From contig NC_080539.1 of the NCBI RefSeq assembly GCF_028640845.1, forward strand, positions 161,510,736-161,574,735: 64,000 nt of DNA, written 5' to 3'. The stretch is from Ahaetulla prasina. Its lineage: Eukaryota; Chordata; Lepidosauria; Squamata; Colubridae. The translations under genes were made by a program, and so were the position numbers. Below, one piece after another: positions 10,048 to 21,454 of this stretch (positions within the stretch are counted from its first letter, which is position 1; each line of letters begins with the position of its first letter). Under the pieces are notes generated by a model. The model did no database searches. It had not been told where the DNA came from and saw only the letters and a list, made by a program, of their open reading frames with translations.

Positions 10048-13000
10048 AATAGAATAGAATAGAATAGAATAGAATTCTTTATTGGCCAAGTGTGATTGGA
10101 CACACAAGGGATTTGTCTTTGGTGCATATGCTCTCAGTGTACATAAAAGGAAAAAAGAGAGAGAGAGAGAAATAACTTCAAGAATCATAGGATACAACAC
10201 TCAGTGATAGTCATAGGTTACTAATAAGCAATCAAATCATACTAGGAAACAAACAAAACAATCTAAATCGGAAAAATACAAGCAACGTGTTTATAATCAT
10301 AAGTGGGAGGAGATAGGTAATAGCAAGGATGAGAAGAATAATAGTAATAAAGTCTTAGTAAATAGTTTGACAGAGTTGTGGGAATTAGTTGTTTATTATT
10401 TATTTTATTATTTATTTATTATTTAAACTTATATACCGCCCTATCTCCCAAAGGACTCAGGGCGGTTTACAGGCATATAAAAACATCAATATACAAATTA
10501 AAATAATCATTAAAAGACTTATTCTAATGCCAATAATTAATAATACCAATTATTAAAAATAGAAATATAAATATTAAAATCAATTTAAAACCCCTCTAAA
10601 TTTAAAATCTAAGCCAGTCCTGCACAGATGAATAAATGTGTCTTGAGCTCGCGACGGAAGGTTCGAAGATCTGGAAGTTGACGGAGTCCTGGGGGGAGTT
10701 CGTTCCAGAGGGTGGGAGCCCCCACAGAGAAGGCCCTTCCCCTGGGCGTCGCCAGACGACACTGCCTAGCTGACGGCACCCTGAGGAGTCCCTCTCTGTG
10801 AGAGCGCACGGGTCGGTGAGAGGTATCTGGTCGCAGTAGGCGGTCCCGTAGATAACCCGGCCCTATGCCATGGAGCGCTTTAAAGGTGGTCACCAAAACC
10901 TTGAAGCGCACCCGGAAGGCCACAGGTAGCCAGTGCAGCCTGCGCAGGATGGGTGTTATACGGGAGCCACGAGGGGCTCCATCTATCACCCGCAGCCGCA
11001 TTCTGGACTAACTGTAGCCTCGGATGCCCTTCAAGGAAGCCCCATGTAGAGGCGTTGCAGTAATCCAGGCGAGACGTCACGAGGCGTGAGTGACCGTGCA
11101 TAGGGCCTCCCGGTCCAGAAAGGCGCAACTGGCGCACCAGGCGAACCTGGTAGGCGCTCTCCTGGAGACGGCCGTCAAATGATCTTCTAGAGACAGCCGT
11201 TCATCCAGGAGGGCCTAAGTTGCGCACCCTCTCCGGGGCCAATGACTCGCCACCGATGGTCAGCCGCAGTTAGCTGACTGTACCGGGATGCCGCATCCAC
11301 AGCCACTCTGTCTTGGAGGGATTGAGCTTGAGCCTGTTTCTCCCCATCCAGACCCGACGGCCTCCAGACACCGGGACAGCACTTGATAACCGTTGGGGTG
11401 GTCGGTGTGAAAAGTACAGCTGGGTGTCATCCGCGTACAGCTGGTACCTCACACCGAACCCACTGATGATCTCACCCAGCGGCTTCATGTAGATGTTGAA
11501 CAGAAGGCGAGAGAATGGGCCCCTCCACAAGTGAGGCGCCTCGGGGCCGACCTCTGCCCCTGTCAACACCGACTGCGACGGTCGGAGAGATAGGAGGAGA
11601 ACCACCGATAAACGGTGCCTCCCACTCCCAATCCCTCCAACGGCGCAGCAGGATACCATGGTCGATGGTATCAAAAGCCGCTGAGAGGTCTAATAGGACC
11701 AGGGCAGAGGAACAACCCTATCCCTGGCCCTCCAGAGATCATCCTGTGACCAAAGCCGTCTCCGTGCTGTAACCGGGCCGGAAACCGGACTGGAACGGGT
11801 CTAGATAGACAGTTTCATCCAGGTGCAAGGGAAACTGATATGCCACCATACTCTCTACAACCTTCGCCGCGAAGCGAAGGTTGGAGACCGGACGATAATT
11901 ACCTAAAACAGCCGGGTCCAGGGAAGGCTTCTTGAGGAGGGGCCTCACCACCGCCTCTTTCAAGGTGTTTAGCAGAGTGATGGCATTTGGGAAAAAACTG
12001 TCCTTATGTCTAGTTATTCTGGTATGCAGTGCCCTATAGCATTGTTTTGAGGGTAGAAATTGAAACAATTTATGTCCAGGATGTGAGGGTTCTCTAGATG
12101 TTTTTACAGACCTCTTTTTGACTCTTGCAGCATACAGGTCCTCAGTGGAAGGCAGGTTGGTAGCAATTGTTTTTTCTGCAGTTCTAATTATCCGTTAAAG
12201 TCTGTATCTGCCTTGTTTGGTTGGAGAGCCAAACCAGCTAGTTATAGAGGTGCAGATGACAGACTCAATAATTCCTCTGTAGAACTGAATCAGCAGCTCC
12301 TAGGGCAGTTTGAGCTTTCTGAGTTGGTGCAGGAAGAACATTCTTTGTTGTACTTTTTGGATGATGTTTTTGATGGTAGGTGTCCATTTTAGGTCTTAAT
12401 ATGTGATAGAACCTAGAAACTTGAAGGTCTCTACTGTTGATAATGTGTTGTCTAGTATTGTAAGAGGTGGTAGTATAGGAGGGTTTCTCCTAAAATCTGC
12501 CACCATTTCTACAGTTTTGAGTGTGTTCAAGATTGTTCCGGTGGAACCACAAGGCTATTTGTTCAACCTCCCGTGTGTATGCAGCTTTGTTGTCTCGAAT
12601 GAGGCCAATCACTGTTGTATTATATGCAAAATTCAGTTCTTTAACAGAGGGATCTTTTGAGACTCACAGTCCATGGTGTATAGAGAGAAGAGAAGTGGAG
12701 AGAGCACACAGCCCTGGGGGGCTCCTGTGCTAATTGTACAGGTATCTGATATGATTTTGTCTAGCTTCACCTGTTGCTTCCTGTCTGTTAGGAAGCTTAT
12801 GATCTATTTACAAGTGTGGTCAGGTACAGCTAGCTGATTTAGTTTAGTTAGAAGAATATCTGGAATGATGGTACTGAATGCTGAGCTGAAGTCTATAGAT
12901 GCATAGATCTTTGGAGATTCAAGATGTTGTAGGATGTAGTGCAGAGTCATATTAACACATCATCTGTCAATCTATTTAATCGGTAAGCAAATTGCAAGGG

Positions 13001-13520
13001 GTTTAACAGCAGATTCGTGGTGGTTTTCAGGCAGGCCAGCACTAGCCTTTCAAAGGTTTTCATAACTACAGATGTTAGAGCAACCGGTCTGAAGTTATTC
13101 AGTTCCTTGATGGAAGGTTTCTTTGGCACTGGGATGATAGTAGAGCATTTGAAGCAAGAAGGAACATAACACATCTCGAGGGATTTATTAAAGATGCGGG
13201 TGAAGATGGGGGCCAGTTGGTCAGCACAGGCTTTTAAGCAAGAAGGAGTTATCTGGTCTGGGCCTGGTGCTTTTCCTGGTTTTTATCTGTGAAATAGACC
13301 TTGCACCTCATTTTCTGTAATCACCAGACGTGGTGGGCCCAATGGGATGGGGTCAGTTGTAGGAGGCTTGGCTGTTGTTGGTGTATCTGAAACGGGGATT
13401 TTGGAGATAGGTGGCAAAAGTAGTTTATGCCAGAAGTTATTCAGATTTTTCTCAATGTTGCTTACCACTGAGATTCTTTTCTGAGCATCTTGTGAATTTC
13501 TCTTGGTTATTCAGAATGGT
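10048..13520 (-). mobile_element. L3/CR1-like LINE ('Snake1'-type), split by an L2
   Basis: The left end is the (AGAAT)n tail and fixed 3' UTR (10048-10395). After the nested L2 the same element resumes at 11966 and continues to about 13520. Minus-strand fragments include PSCFKCSTIIPVPKKPSI, RPVALTSVVMKTFERLVL and LLNPLQFAY (12947-13174), and upstream linker sequence (13283-13468). RT active-site positions are degraded by stops and shifts. It is the longest L3 copy here, about 1.9 kb without the insert. Confidence 0.85.
10396..11965 (-). mobile_element. L2-clade LINE nested in the L3, TSD TGTTTA
   Basis: Flanked by TGTTTA at 10390-10395 and 11966-11971, exactly where the L3 reading breaks and resumes. 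It has an A-rich tail, the L2 3' hairpin, and the RT C-terminus (HWLPVAFRVRFKVLVTTF, minus, 10609-10950). YADDTQLYF lies near 11430 and the NYRPVSNL...FQSGFRPGYSTETALV block near 11750-11910. It is 5'-truncated at the RT N-terminal region and carries multiple frameshifts. Confidence 0.88.
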
Positions 13521-15224
13521 TGCTACGCTTAGTCAAAGAATCCTTTGTTTCAGCTATAAACTGAATGTCCTAGGGAATTAGTGATATAGTGTTCTCTAAT
13601 TACTCTGGTGCAATTTATTATTCTCAGCGAAAGCAACTGACCCCATCTCCTATGGCCAGGGATCAGGGTAATGGATGGCAGTGACAGAACATGCTACGTA
13701 TCAGAGTCAAGAGTGTGTAATGGAATCTGAGTGTTTTCTGCAATGAAGTGCAACTGTTGGCTGAATCACGGCAAACCGGTGAACCATTTCTCTGCCAGTA
13801 CCTTGTTTTTTTTTGACTCAATTTGTCCAGGCTGTTTGCTCCAGTTCCAGTTCCTTCTGTACTGTGTATTTGACTGGCGTGTAAAATTTGCTTTACAATC
13901 TCCTTTCAATGAGGAGGATATTGGCCAACCTGACGAATAAAGATTGTGCTAGCACAGAACCTATTTGGATCTTTGACTGCACAAAAAAAGTAAATTGCAA
14001 CTGGTTTGTGGTAGAGAGAGGGGGACAGTTTATTTTTGGCATTCTGATGAAACAACTTTCGTTAGATGTACAACTTTTTTGCGTTGTTTTTATAGGAGAA
14101 TTAGCTATCTGAACTTTGTTCTTTAGCAAGCCTTATATGTGACATCTAGATACGCTCTGGTGGTGATGACATATTGCAGTAGCCCAAAGAGCCCTCTAGG
14201 CTATACAGAAACAAAAATTGATGGAAATAAGAAATGGTTTTATCCACTAGAGAGGAAGGAAAATGCAACCGCACTCTTTGGAATTTATTCTCTTTCTTTG
14301 CACGTTGGAGAAAATGAAAGGGTAACAAGGGCACAATGTTCTGCAAATGACTGTGAGCCCCCTCCACCCCCAGCATCAAAAGGAACATCCTGAGATGCTT
14401 TGGTTATAAGATTACAGGGCAAATCCTCTGGACATACAATACATCTTGAAGCGGCTGCTAAAATAGTGTGCAACGGTAACTGAATTTCTCTTTAGAATTC
14501 AGAGCCCGTCTGTCTTCTTTAAGAATCTGAGACTTAGCTGCAACTCATTAAAGTTCTATGTAAATATGCTCCGTTCCCTTCTATAGAAAGCATTAGACTG
14601 AATAACGTGTTCTTGCATCCAAAGGATAAATTTTGCCCTGGGCAGAAAAAATAATCTTTTACTATATATTCTATATTTATATCCATGTATATTTCACTTG
14701 TTCACAATTCCAGTATTACACGCAAGGGCAAAGCATGGTAAATTGTAGCTCATTAGGAATATAAAGCTGGATTTAGACTTAGTCGTACTGCTTAGGAGAG
14801 CCTAATTCTATGCAAAACTTCAAATAGTACTTCGGACCAAGAAAGATTTCACTGAACCACCAAACCAGGTTTATGAACGGAAGTGGGGACCAGTTTCAAA
14901 ATACTGCATTGGATCAGATGCCTTCGAAGCACTTCATAGCCTTTTGAAGCTGTTCACTAATATGATGGCTTTTCTACAGCTTTGGGGGTTCTTGTAATGT
15001 TGCAACTCTATATTATTTATGTAGAGAACGTTAAAAGGGATTGAATGATGTCATATGCTCTCTGATATTAATATGAGTAGTCAACTAATCAGTTTAATAG
15101 CTCATTTAATTTTCAGCCCATTGGAGCTCTATTGGGGTGTCAAGGATTTGTCTTCTTATGGTTTATCATTTCGCCAACTTTGCTCTTTGCTCTCTTAATG
15201 GGATGTCGCCATTCTGTCCACTAT
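13521..15224. other. No gene or recognised repeat
   Basis: Unique-looking sequence. Open frames here are short, overlap on both strands and lack family motifs. It could hold the remainder of the LTR truncated at 10047 if the L3 landed inside it, but I could not align that part. Confidence 0.5.
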
Positions 15225-15457
15225 ATAGCAATAGTAATAACACCGCTTCACAGTGCTTTACAGCCCTCTCTAAGCAGTTTACAGAATCAACATATTGCCC
15301 CCAACAATCTGGGTCCTCATTTTACTGACCTTGGAATGATGGAAGACTGAGTCAACCTTGAGCCTGGTGAGATTCGATCTGCCAAATTGCAGGCAGCCGG
15401 CAGTCAGGAAAAGTAGCCTGCAGTACTGCATTCTAACAACTGCGCCACCATGGCTCT
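15225..15457 (-). mobile_element. tRNA-derived SINE, type A
   Basis: Reverse complement of the 1374-1617 SINE. The L2/MIR-like tail is at the left (CTTCACAGTGCTTTACAGCC) and the box A head at the right (ACTGCGCCACCATGGC). Nearly full length. Confidence 0.82.
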
Positions 15458-15675
15458 AGGTGTTAAATTATGGTTAACTTAAAGATTATGTTTAAATAGA
15501 TAAAAGTTTAAATACTTCAACAAGAAGTGTTAAAACAATCCTTGCGGGGGGCTAGCCCAAACATTTATTGTAAGGAATACTGTGTAGATGCTACTTGTCC
15601 TGTCCTAGTCTTGTTCTCTCTGACTTGCCTAACTTTGTGGCATTATTGTTAATTGTGCCTTCCTGTTTCTGTGGG

Positions 15676-15955
15676 TCTAGGACAATTCACGGCAACCAAC
15701 TTACCATGGCCAACTAGCCACAGGACAACTCACTGCGGGACAAGAGTTACATTAATATTGAAGAAATGGTGGAATAGAATCATTAAAGAAAGGATACAAA
15801 AGGAGGGATAGAATGAAATGTAAATGACAAAAATTGAAATAATTTTTAAATTATTTTAAATAATTAAATTGAATTGTTGAATTGTCCTGCGGTGAGTTGT
15901 TCCGTGGCGAGTTGGCCATAGTGAGTTGACTGTGGTACATTGTCCCATTCTGTGT
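15676..15955. mobile_element. Fold-back (long-TIR) DNA element
   Basis: Two arms of about 70 bp, 15676-15752 and 15879-15955, are reverse complements with scattered mismatches. They surround an AT-rich core of about 125 bp. Each arm is made of short degenerate repeats of the GGACAACTCACTGC / GGCCAACTAGCCAC kind. There is no coding content. The superfamily is not known. Confidence 0.6.
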
Positions 15956-16544
15956 TTCTGCTGCCTCATTACTACATAACTCATTTTTTTGTATAGCAGC
16001 AAGGTATAACCATGATAGAACTGAGTCTGGACAGTAATGAGGGATCCCTCCCAAGATGGGAGAGATCCCTCATTACCACTTGCCAACCATCCTGGCCCTC
16101 CACATAGCCCAGTCATGAGATGTAGCAAAATTACACTACTTTATAAAGGCAAATCTATGGTGCTTCTTCGGAGTGCTACCTAGAAGAGGCTATGCTGTAG
16201 TTTGCCAATATTTGAGAGATAACCTCTCCTTAACAACATCTAGTGGTTTCATTAGATTGGGTAGGGTGAGCTCACTTCAGATTCCCTCAATTAAAAGCTG
16301 TCATCTGGGAGAACTTGGAAGTGAGACTTTTCTATAGCTTTCCTTGCCTTCTGGAAAGCTCTTAAGATTGGATAGGTGGCCAGCCCTGTGATTGGTGTTT
16401 TGGGGGAGGATAGTGTTATGGTGGTTGACATGGTATGTAAGAGTTTATTAAAAAATCATGTTTATTATTATTTATTAACATAATCATGTTTATCATTTGT
16501 ATAGCATTGTTAACTATCTAGGGCTGTTTTATACAACATGGGCA

Positions 16545-16547
<3 letters not shown>
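15956..16547. other. No gene or recognised repeat
   Basis: Nothing recognisable apart from the short palindrome-like GAGGGATCCCTC near 16040. Confidence 0.45.

Positions 16548-16575
<28 letters not shown>
16548..16575. repeat. (GT)n microsatellite
   Basis: About 14 dinucleotide units directly abutting the start of the Penelope-like end. Confidence 0.95.
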
Positions 16576-17004
16576 CTTTGGTTATTCGAGTTTTCTCCCG
16601 CGTAAAATTGGAAGTGTCTTGGCGACGTTTCGACAAAGTCTCATTCATCATCTTCAGGCTGGTGTTTACAGCTTTGTGATTTTAGGAGCAATGTGTGATC
16701 GCAGCTGTTTCTTCCCTTTTAACTGCTAGTGGGGGTTTGAACTGATTGGTTGGGAGCTTGGCTGTGTTCTGATTGGTTGTGCTCTGATTGGCTGGGGGTG
16801 TGTTCTGTTTGGGTGGGGGGGCTTGGTTAGTCTGAATTGCAGGGGGATTTGAGTTGGTGAGCTGCATTGCTGTTGTTTGGCTTCACGTTCGTGGTCGTGC
16901 TATATCTTCATGGTTGGTGTCAGTCTGCTGCATGTATGGATTGAAGGGGTTTGAAATGGCTAATGATGCAGCTGCGGTCTGGCTTCTCGTCCGTGGTCGT
17001 GCTT

Positions 17005-17080
<76 letters not shown>

Positions 17081-17156
17081 CTTTGGTTATTCGGGTTTTC
17101 TCCCGCGTAAAATTGGAAGTGTCTTGGCGACATTTCGACGAAGTCTCATTCGTCTA
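16575..17156 (-). mobile_element. Penelope-like element end, partly duplicated in tandem
   Basis: Two direct copies of a block of about 75 bp (CTTTGGTTATTCG, then TTTTCTCCCGCGTAAAATTG, then TTTCGAC...AAGTCTCATTC) lie at 16575-16650 and 17080-17155. Between them the minus strand encodes an Asn/Pro/Gln-rich tail. Part of this tail is also repeated (GGCTTC-CGT-CGTGGTCGTGC, about 16880-16905 and 16980-17002). A terminal block repeated at both ends is typical of Penelope-like 'pseudo-LTRs'. Assignment to Penelope rests on recalled reptile copies and has not been aligned. Confidence 0.6.
17009..17074. repeat. (AT)n microsatellite
   Basis: About 33 dinucleotide units immediately before the second copy of the Penelope-like end block. 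Confidence 0.95.
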
Positions 17157-18221
17157 AATAAGATCAGACTAGGCTAGTGCTCCATTAAGCTGGCAATGAG
17201 AAGGTATTTGGTAGAGACATAGATAGAATTCACAATAGCTCCAACTCTTCCTCCTTACTGCAGGACACAATCTTATAGGTAACTTCCAGTGGAACTGCAG
17301 CATCTGTATGAGCTTCTCTGTTTGGTTATAGACACACTCAGAGAGCATCTGATGTCTCCTCAGTGAGAATCGGTCAATTGTTCCATAGTATGTGGGCTGC
17401 TATCAAGATTTAAGGACAAGAAATTGACTCTTTCCCCATTTTATTTTGTTTATATCTGGTGTTGTATGCTATTTTTTTTGCTATAGCAGTAGTTAAGGGT
17501 TGCAATAAAGAATTGCTTCCAATTGTTTTTCTGAGCCATACTATTTGTCTTGATAAATAAATGTGGGTTTAAGAAGAACCATCATTTAGTATTTCTCTTT
17601 CACCCTGCAAGTACCCTAGATAGGAGGATTATCCAGAATCTTTCTTTGATTGTGGGTTTTCTATGCTAGGTCCCGTTGGAGGACTACCCCTCCAAAATTG
17701 TTTCAGGAAAGCAGGCATGCCATTTGTGAGCTATCAAAACTCTGCAGGCTTGTTAAACTGCACAGTTTGCAGAAAATACAAAATGGAAAGAAAAATGTTC
17801 TTGGCAATTTCAGAGCCGTAAGTGTTCAAAAATTGAGGTTGTATATTAAGGAAGTTTGGCAGTTTAGCATCTGAGAGCGAGATTATATCACTGAAATTGG
17901 AACAAAAAGTAGAGTTGGGGAGTTGTTGAAGAATTGAACTGGTGCTAATGGCCACTTTCTGATCATTAGCTGCACACAAAGAACCATCAGCCAGTATTGA
18001 CTTGGCTGGCTTATGTCTAAAGAGGAATCCCTTTGCCCTGTTCACAAAAGACAACGAGAATGAATCACCTGTATTTCCCTACCTGGCATAGTACAAAGTT
18101 CCTAAACTCTTAATGTTGGTGTACTGAGAATTGGAGATTTGAACTTCTTTTCATAATTGTGCAGTCTGCTGCTATGATTGGATACTAGTAGCAAGGAGAT
18201 GGGCCAAGGCAAGGAATCTCC
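17157..18221. other. No gene or recognised repeat
   Basis: Unique-looking sequence. The longest open frame (minus, about 17734-18054) shows no family motif. Confidence 0.5.
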
Positions 18222-18440
18222 ACCACTAGCAATAACACTTAGACTTATATATGGCTTCACAGTGTTTAACAGCCCTCTCCAAGCAGTTTACAAAGTCGGC
18301 CTGTTGCCCCCAACAATCAGAGTCCTCATTTTACCAACCTCGCAAGGATGTAAGGCTGAGTCAACTTTGAACCGGTAAGGATCGAATCTGTTAGTGAGCA
18401 GTGAATACTGCATTAGTCTGCATCATAGCACCACCTCTAG
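18222..18440 (-). mobile_element. tRNA-derived SINE, type A (decayed)
   Basis: The tail-first order (CTTCACAGTGTTTAACAGCC, then CCCCCAACAATC) marks minus orientation. The head is degraded but CACCACCTCTAGG near 18433 corresponds to the box A side. Confidence 0.72.
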
Positions 18441-18456
18441 GAGCATAGGTCAACTT

Positions 18457-18620
18457 TTCTTTTCTTTTCTTTTTTTAAAAAAAAATATAAATTTTTATTC
18501 TGTTCAAATGTTGAAATATAAACTTCAAAAAAAAAAGAGAGAGAAATACAAACACAAGGTAAACTGAAACAAGACTACACAAAAAAGTGCATACAAAGGA
18601 GAAACAAAACAAATATATAC
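18457..18620 (-). mobile_element. Possible poly(A) retroelement 3' end
   Basis: A T-rich then A-rich run followed by AATATAAATTTTTATTCTG resembles the 3' end of the element at 5741. No TSD or coding sequence was found, so this is a weak call. Confidence 0.3.
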
Positions 18621-18983
18621 ATAAATTGTCCCCTCTCGTTGAATATGATAACTATTAGCTAATGACTCCTCCCTCTTGCGAAGCAGTCACACAACGTGTG
18701 AATTTCTAAAATGCTATTTACTCAACTCACCTAGCCTGACATCTATCTAGATATAAAAAATCAACAGCTAAATTAAACTTTTAAACCCACTGTTAACTTT
18801 TCAAATGTTAGGCAGTAACACACCATGTCTTCTCACCTGGCCTTTGCAATCTGGAAGTGACATTTCCTTCCTATGGATATCCACCAGCGCCAAAATGTGT
18901 GAAAACCACACGGAGGAACAAACCTTGGATGTTATGTTGTGACTGTGTCAATTGCAGGTAAGGAGTATTGGAGTGGTCTTCAC

Positions 18984-19138
18984 TATAGGTAGTCCTTGAC
19001 TTACATGGGGGAGCCAGATTCACTTAACAACCGTGGCAAGAGAGGTTGTAAAATGGGGCAAAATTCACCTAACAAATGTCTCACTTAGCAATAGAAATTT
19101 GGGGCTCAACTGAGATCGTACGTCGAGGACTACTCATA
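18984..19138 (+). mobile_element. Pogo-like MITE with internal deletion
   Basis: Both ends are present (TAGGTAGTCCTTGACTTAC and CGAGGACTACTC) but only about 155 bp remain. The central region found in the 400-bp copies is missing. Confidence 0.7.
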
Positions 19139-19424
19139 TTAGGTCAGCTGAAACCTTTGTTCATTTTCTCTCTGCCAAATCTAACTATTTTTGCAAGGAT
19201 AAATAGTTGGTAGGGAGGCAAAGAATATGTCAGGCGCAAGAAATCAGGATTCGGGATAGAGTTCAAAAGGGCTGTGAATTTATTCCATGCAATCCTATAC
19301 ACAAGAATCTGATCTACTAAGGGTCAAGGTACATTGGCACCAGATAAGTGTCAATGGACTTTAAAGGGAATTGGATTCAAGTCCTTTCAGGAGCATAAGG
19401 ACTCCAGACTGATGAGGCTTTTGA

Positions 19425-19553
19425 TTGCAATAGCAACAGCACTTATATATATTGCTCCACAGTGCTTTGCAGTCCCCTCTAAGCAGTTCACAGAGTCAGC
19501 TTGTCGCCCCCAGCAATCTGGATACTGCATTCTGACCACTGCGCCACCATGGT
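19425..19553 (-). mobile_element. tRNA-derived SINE, type A, internally deleted
   Basis: The tail half and the head (ACTGCGCCACCATGG) are fused near 19511, with box B and the central region lost, leaving about 130 bp. Confidence 0.72.
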
Positions 19554-20847
19554 TTGATCTTATCTTCAGGCTCAGTCTGGTCATCTACGAATATTTATGT
19601 TTCAGAGAGACCTTTCTAGGATGCAGATGTAATTGCTGTCATTATAGTATGCTTTTATGTTGAACTAGTATTCTGATCATGGTTAAAAGTCACCGTCCAT
19701 CCTCAGCCAACTGCACCTGGGATATATCTGAACTGGACTGCCTAAGTAGGCACTGTGCATTTAGCTCTATTGATTTTAATTGGGTTGGATGTAATTTGTA
19801 CTAAATAGGAACTCGAGGGTTTTCTTTATGAAGATTAAAAAGAAATACATATTCTGTTGATTGAAAAGCTATCCCCAAAGCCTTGTGTGAATGTAATGGC
19901 CTGTGATTATGATACTGAAATGATAGCATAGAATCAGATTTTATATCATATTGATATGCTTCACTATATAGAATAATATCCAATTTCATTTCTCTATAGA
20001 TGAAGGTATCTGAATAGATCTTGGCAGGGTAGACTAGTTGGTAAATTATTCGGTAAGAAGAGTAATATCCTTTCTACTTCCATTCCTCTTGAAAAACACC
20101 AGCTGGGAGAGAGTATATTGGTCAAAACAACAATGCCAACTCATTTTGCATATCTGGGGTAGCAACTCTATAGGTGAAACTACGTTTCTATATGAAGAGT
20201 TTTCTTTTGTTTCTTTGTTTTTATCAAAGCAACAACTTAAAATTATAGTTCCATTAGCAAAAGTGACATTATGTATAATGAAAGCTAGATTATCATTCTT
20301 TACCTATGTCGTGAATTAAATGTAACATCGTCTTATACTGGGGTAGTTGTATATCAGCATAATTTAAAATCCAATTTATTTTTTGAGTGCACATGCTGTT
20401 GCCTTGCTATTTACATTACATTTCTCTTCAGCAAATAATTTAGATTTGACAATGTAATTGTTTCTAGAATAGTTTTGGATATTACAGTTCATCAAAACTC
20501 TGCTTTTCTTTTCTTGCCTGATTCTTCAACCAGGAAGTAGTCAAGGCACGATTTTTCAGTAGACAATATTTATGGCCTCCACCGAACTGAATGTATAATT
20601 CCAAAGTGCATCTGGTATAAAGTGCTGGTTGTCAGTATGAAATCATATATTGCACTTGCCTGATGTTAGGCCACAAAATATTATTGGTATATTTTATATA
20701 GACAGGAAATAAAGGGCCCTGTTCATATAGCTAATTGGGCATAAAAATTAGTTCCCCTGAAAAAGAACATGAACATTTCCATTCAAAACAAAAGGTGTGC
20801 ATAAAGCTAGATCAATACAAAATTACACAGAGGTAAATGCACATCTT
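19554..20847. other. No gene or recognised repeat
   Basis: AT-rich unique sequence; no open frame with family motifs. Confidence 0.5.
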
Positions 20848-21125
20848 GCAGTTTTTTTGGCAAGGTTTTTCAGAAGTGGTTTGCTATTGCCTCCTTCATA
20901 GGTCTGAGAGAAAGTGACTCGCTAGGTAAAGGCATTAGGCTAGACTGGGAGCCTGTGAGTTCTAGTTCCACTTTGAGCATGAAGCCAGCTTGGTGTCCTT
21001 GGGACAGTCAATTTCTCTCAGCTAAGAAGAAGGCAACGGGACTTCTGAAAAACCTTGCCAGGAAAACTGTAGAGACTTATCCAGGAAGTCCCTGAGAATT
21101 GGACATGATTGAGAATGGAAATAAA
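20848..21125. mobile_element. Two Sauria-type SINE pieces head to head
   Basis: 20848-20930 reads as the 3' half of a tRNA SINE on the minus strand (GGCAAGGTTTTTCAGAAG, then CTGAGAGAAAGTGACTCG). 20930-21125 is a plus copy (GTGAGTTCTAGTTCC box B region, then GGACAGTCAATTTCTCTCAG, then AAAAACCTTGCCAGGAAAAC). The family is inferred from the 'CTTGCCAAGAAAAC' style 3' end. Confidence 0.6.
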
Positions 21126-21165
21126 AATGAATGCACCTCCAGACCTGACTCACATGGACTCTTTG

Positions 21166-21232
21166 ATGCTCTCTGAAGTTGATTGTTTGTTTGCAGACAT
21201 TTCATCACTCAGCTAAATAATGTCATCGGATC
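21166..21232 (-). mobile_element. Penelope-like tail scrap
   Basis: TTGTTTGCAGACATTTCATC and AATAATGTCATCGGA resemble the sequence that follows the Penelope endonuclease stop at 39.93 kb (GCAGATGTTTCATTGCCC...TAACATCATCAA). Short, so uncertain. Confidence 0.45.
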
Positions 21233-21299
21233 TGAAACAATTTTGTGTGGATCAATTTATTGCGATCTTTGCTGGAACAGAATAGTGGTTTCCACAGGA

Positions 21300-21416
21300 T
21301 TATTTTAAATTTATATATAACTTTATTGTCATTGTACCTATATACACAGTATACCCATACAACGAAATTCACATAACACCCAAAGACCAAGACCAACACA
21401 CATAACCATCCCCAAA

Positions 21417-21419
<3 letters not shown>
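21300..21419 (-). mobile_element. LINE 3' end of unknown clade
   Basis: AACTTTATTGTCATTGTACC and CATACAACGAAATTCAC resemble LINE 3' ends widespread in fish and reptiles. Only about 120 bp remain, abutting (TC)n. Confidence 0.4.

Positions 21420-21453
<34 letters not shown>
21420..21453. repeat. (TC)n microsatellite
   Basis: About 17 dinucleotide units exactly between the LINE 3' end and the start of the long CR1 copy. Confidence 0.95.

Positions 21454-21454
<1 letters not shown>

Noticed and set aside
13888..14393. Cluster of overlapping open frames as a possible small gene
   Set aside because: Frames on both strands overlap, with no family motifs and no splice signals I could defend.
16854..17177. 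Frame with a YIYIYI membrane-like run
   Set aside because: The run is the (AT)n microsatellite.
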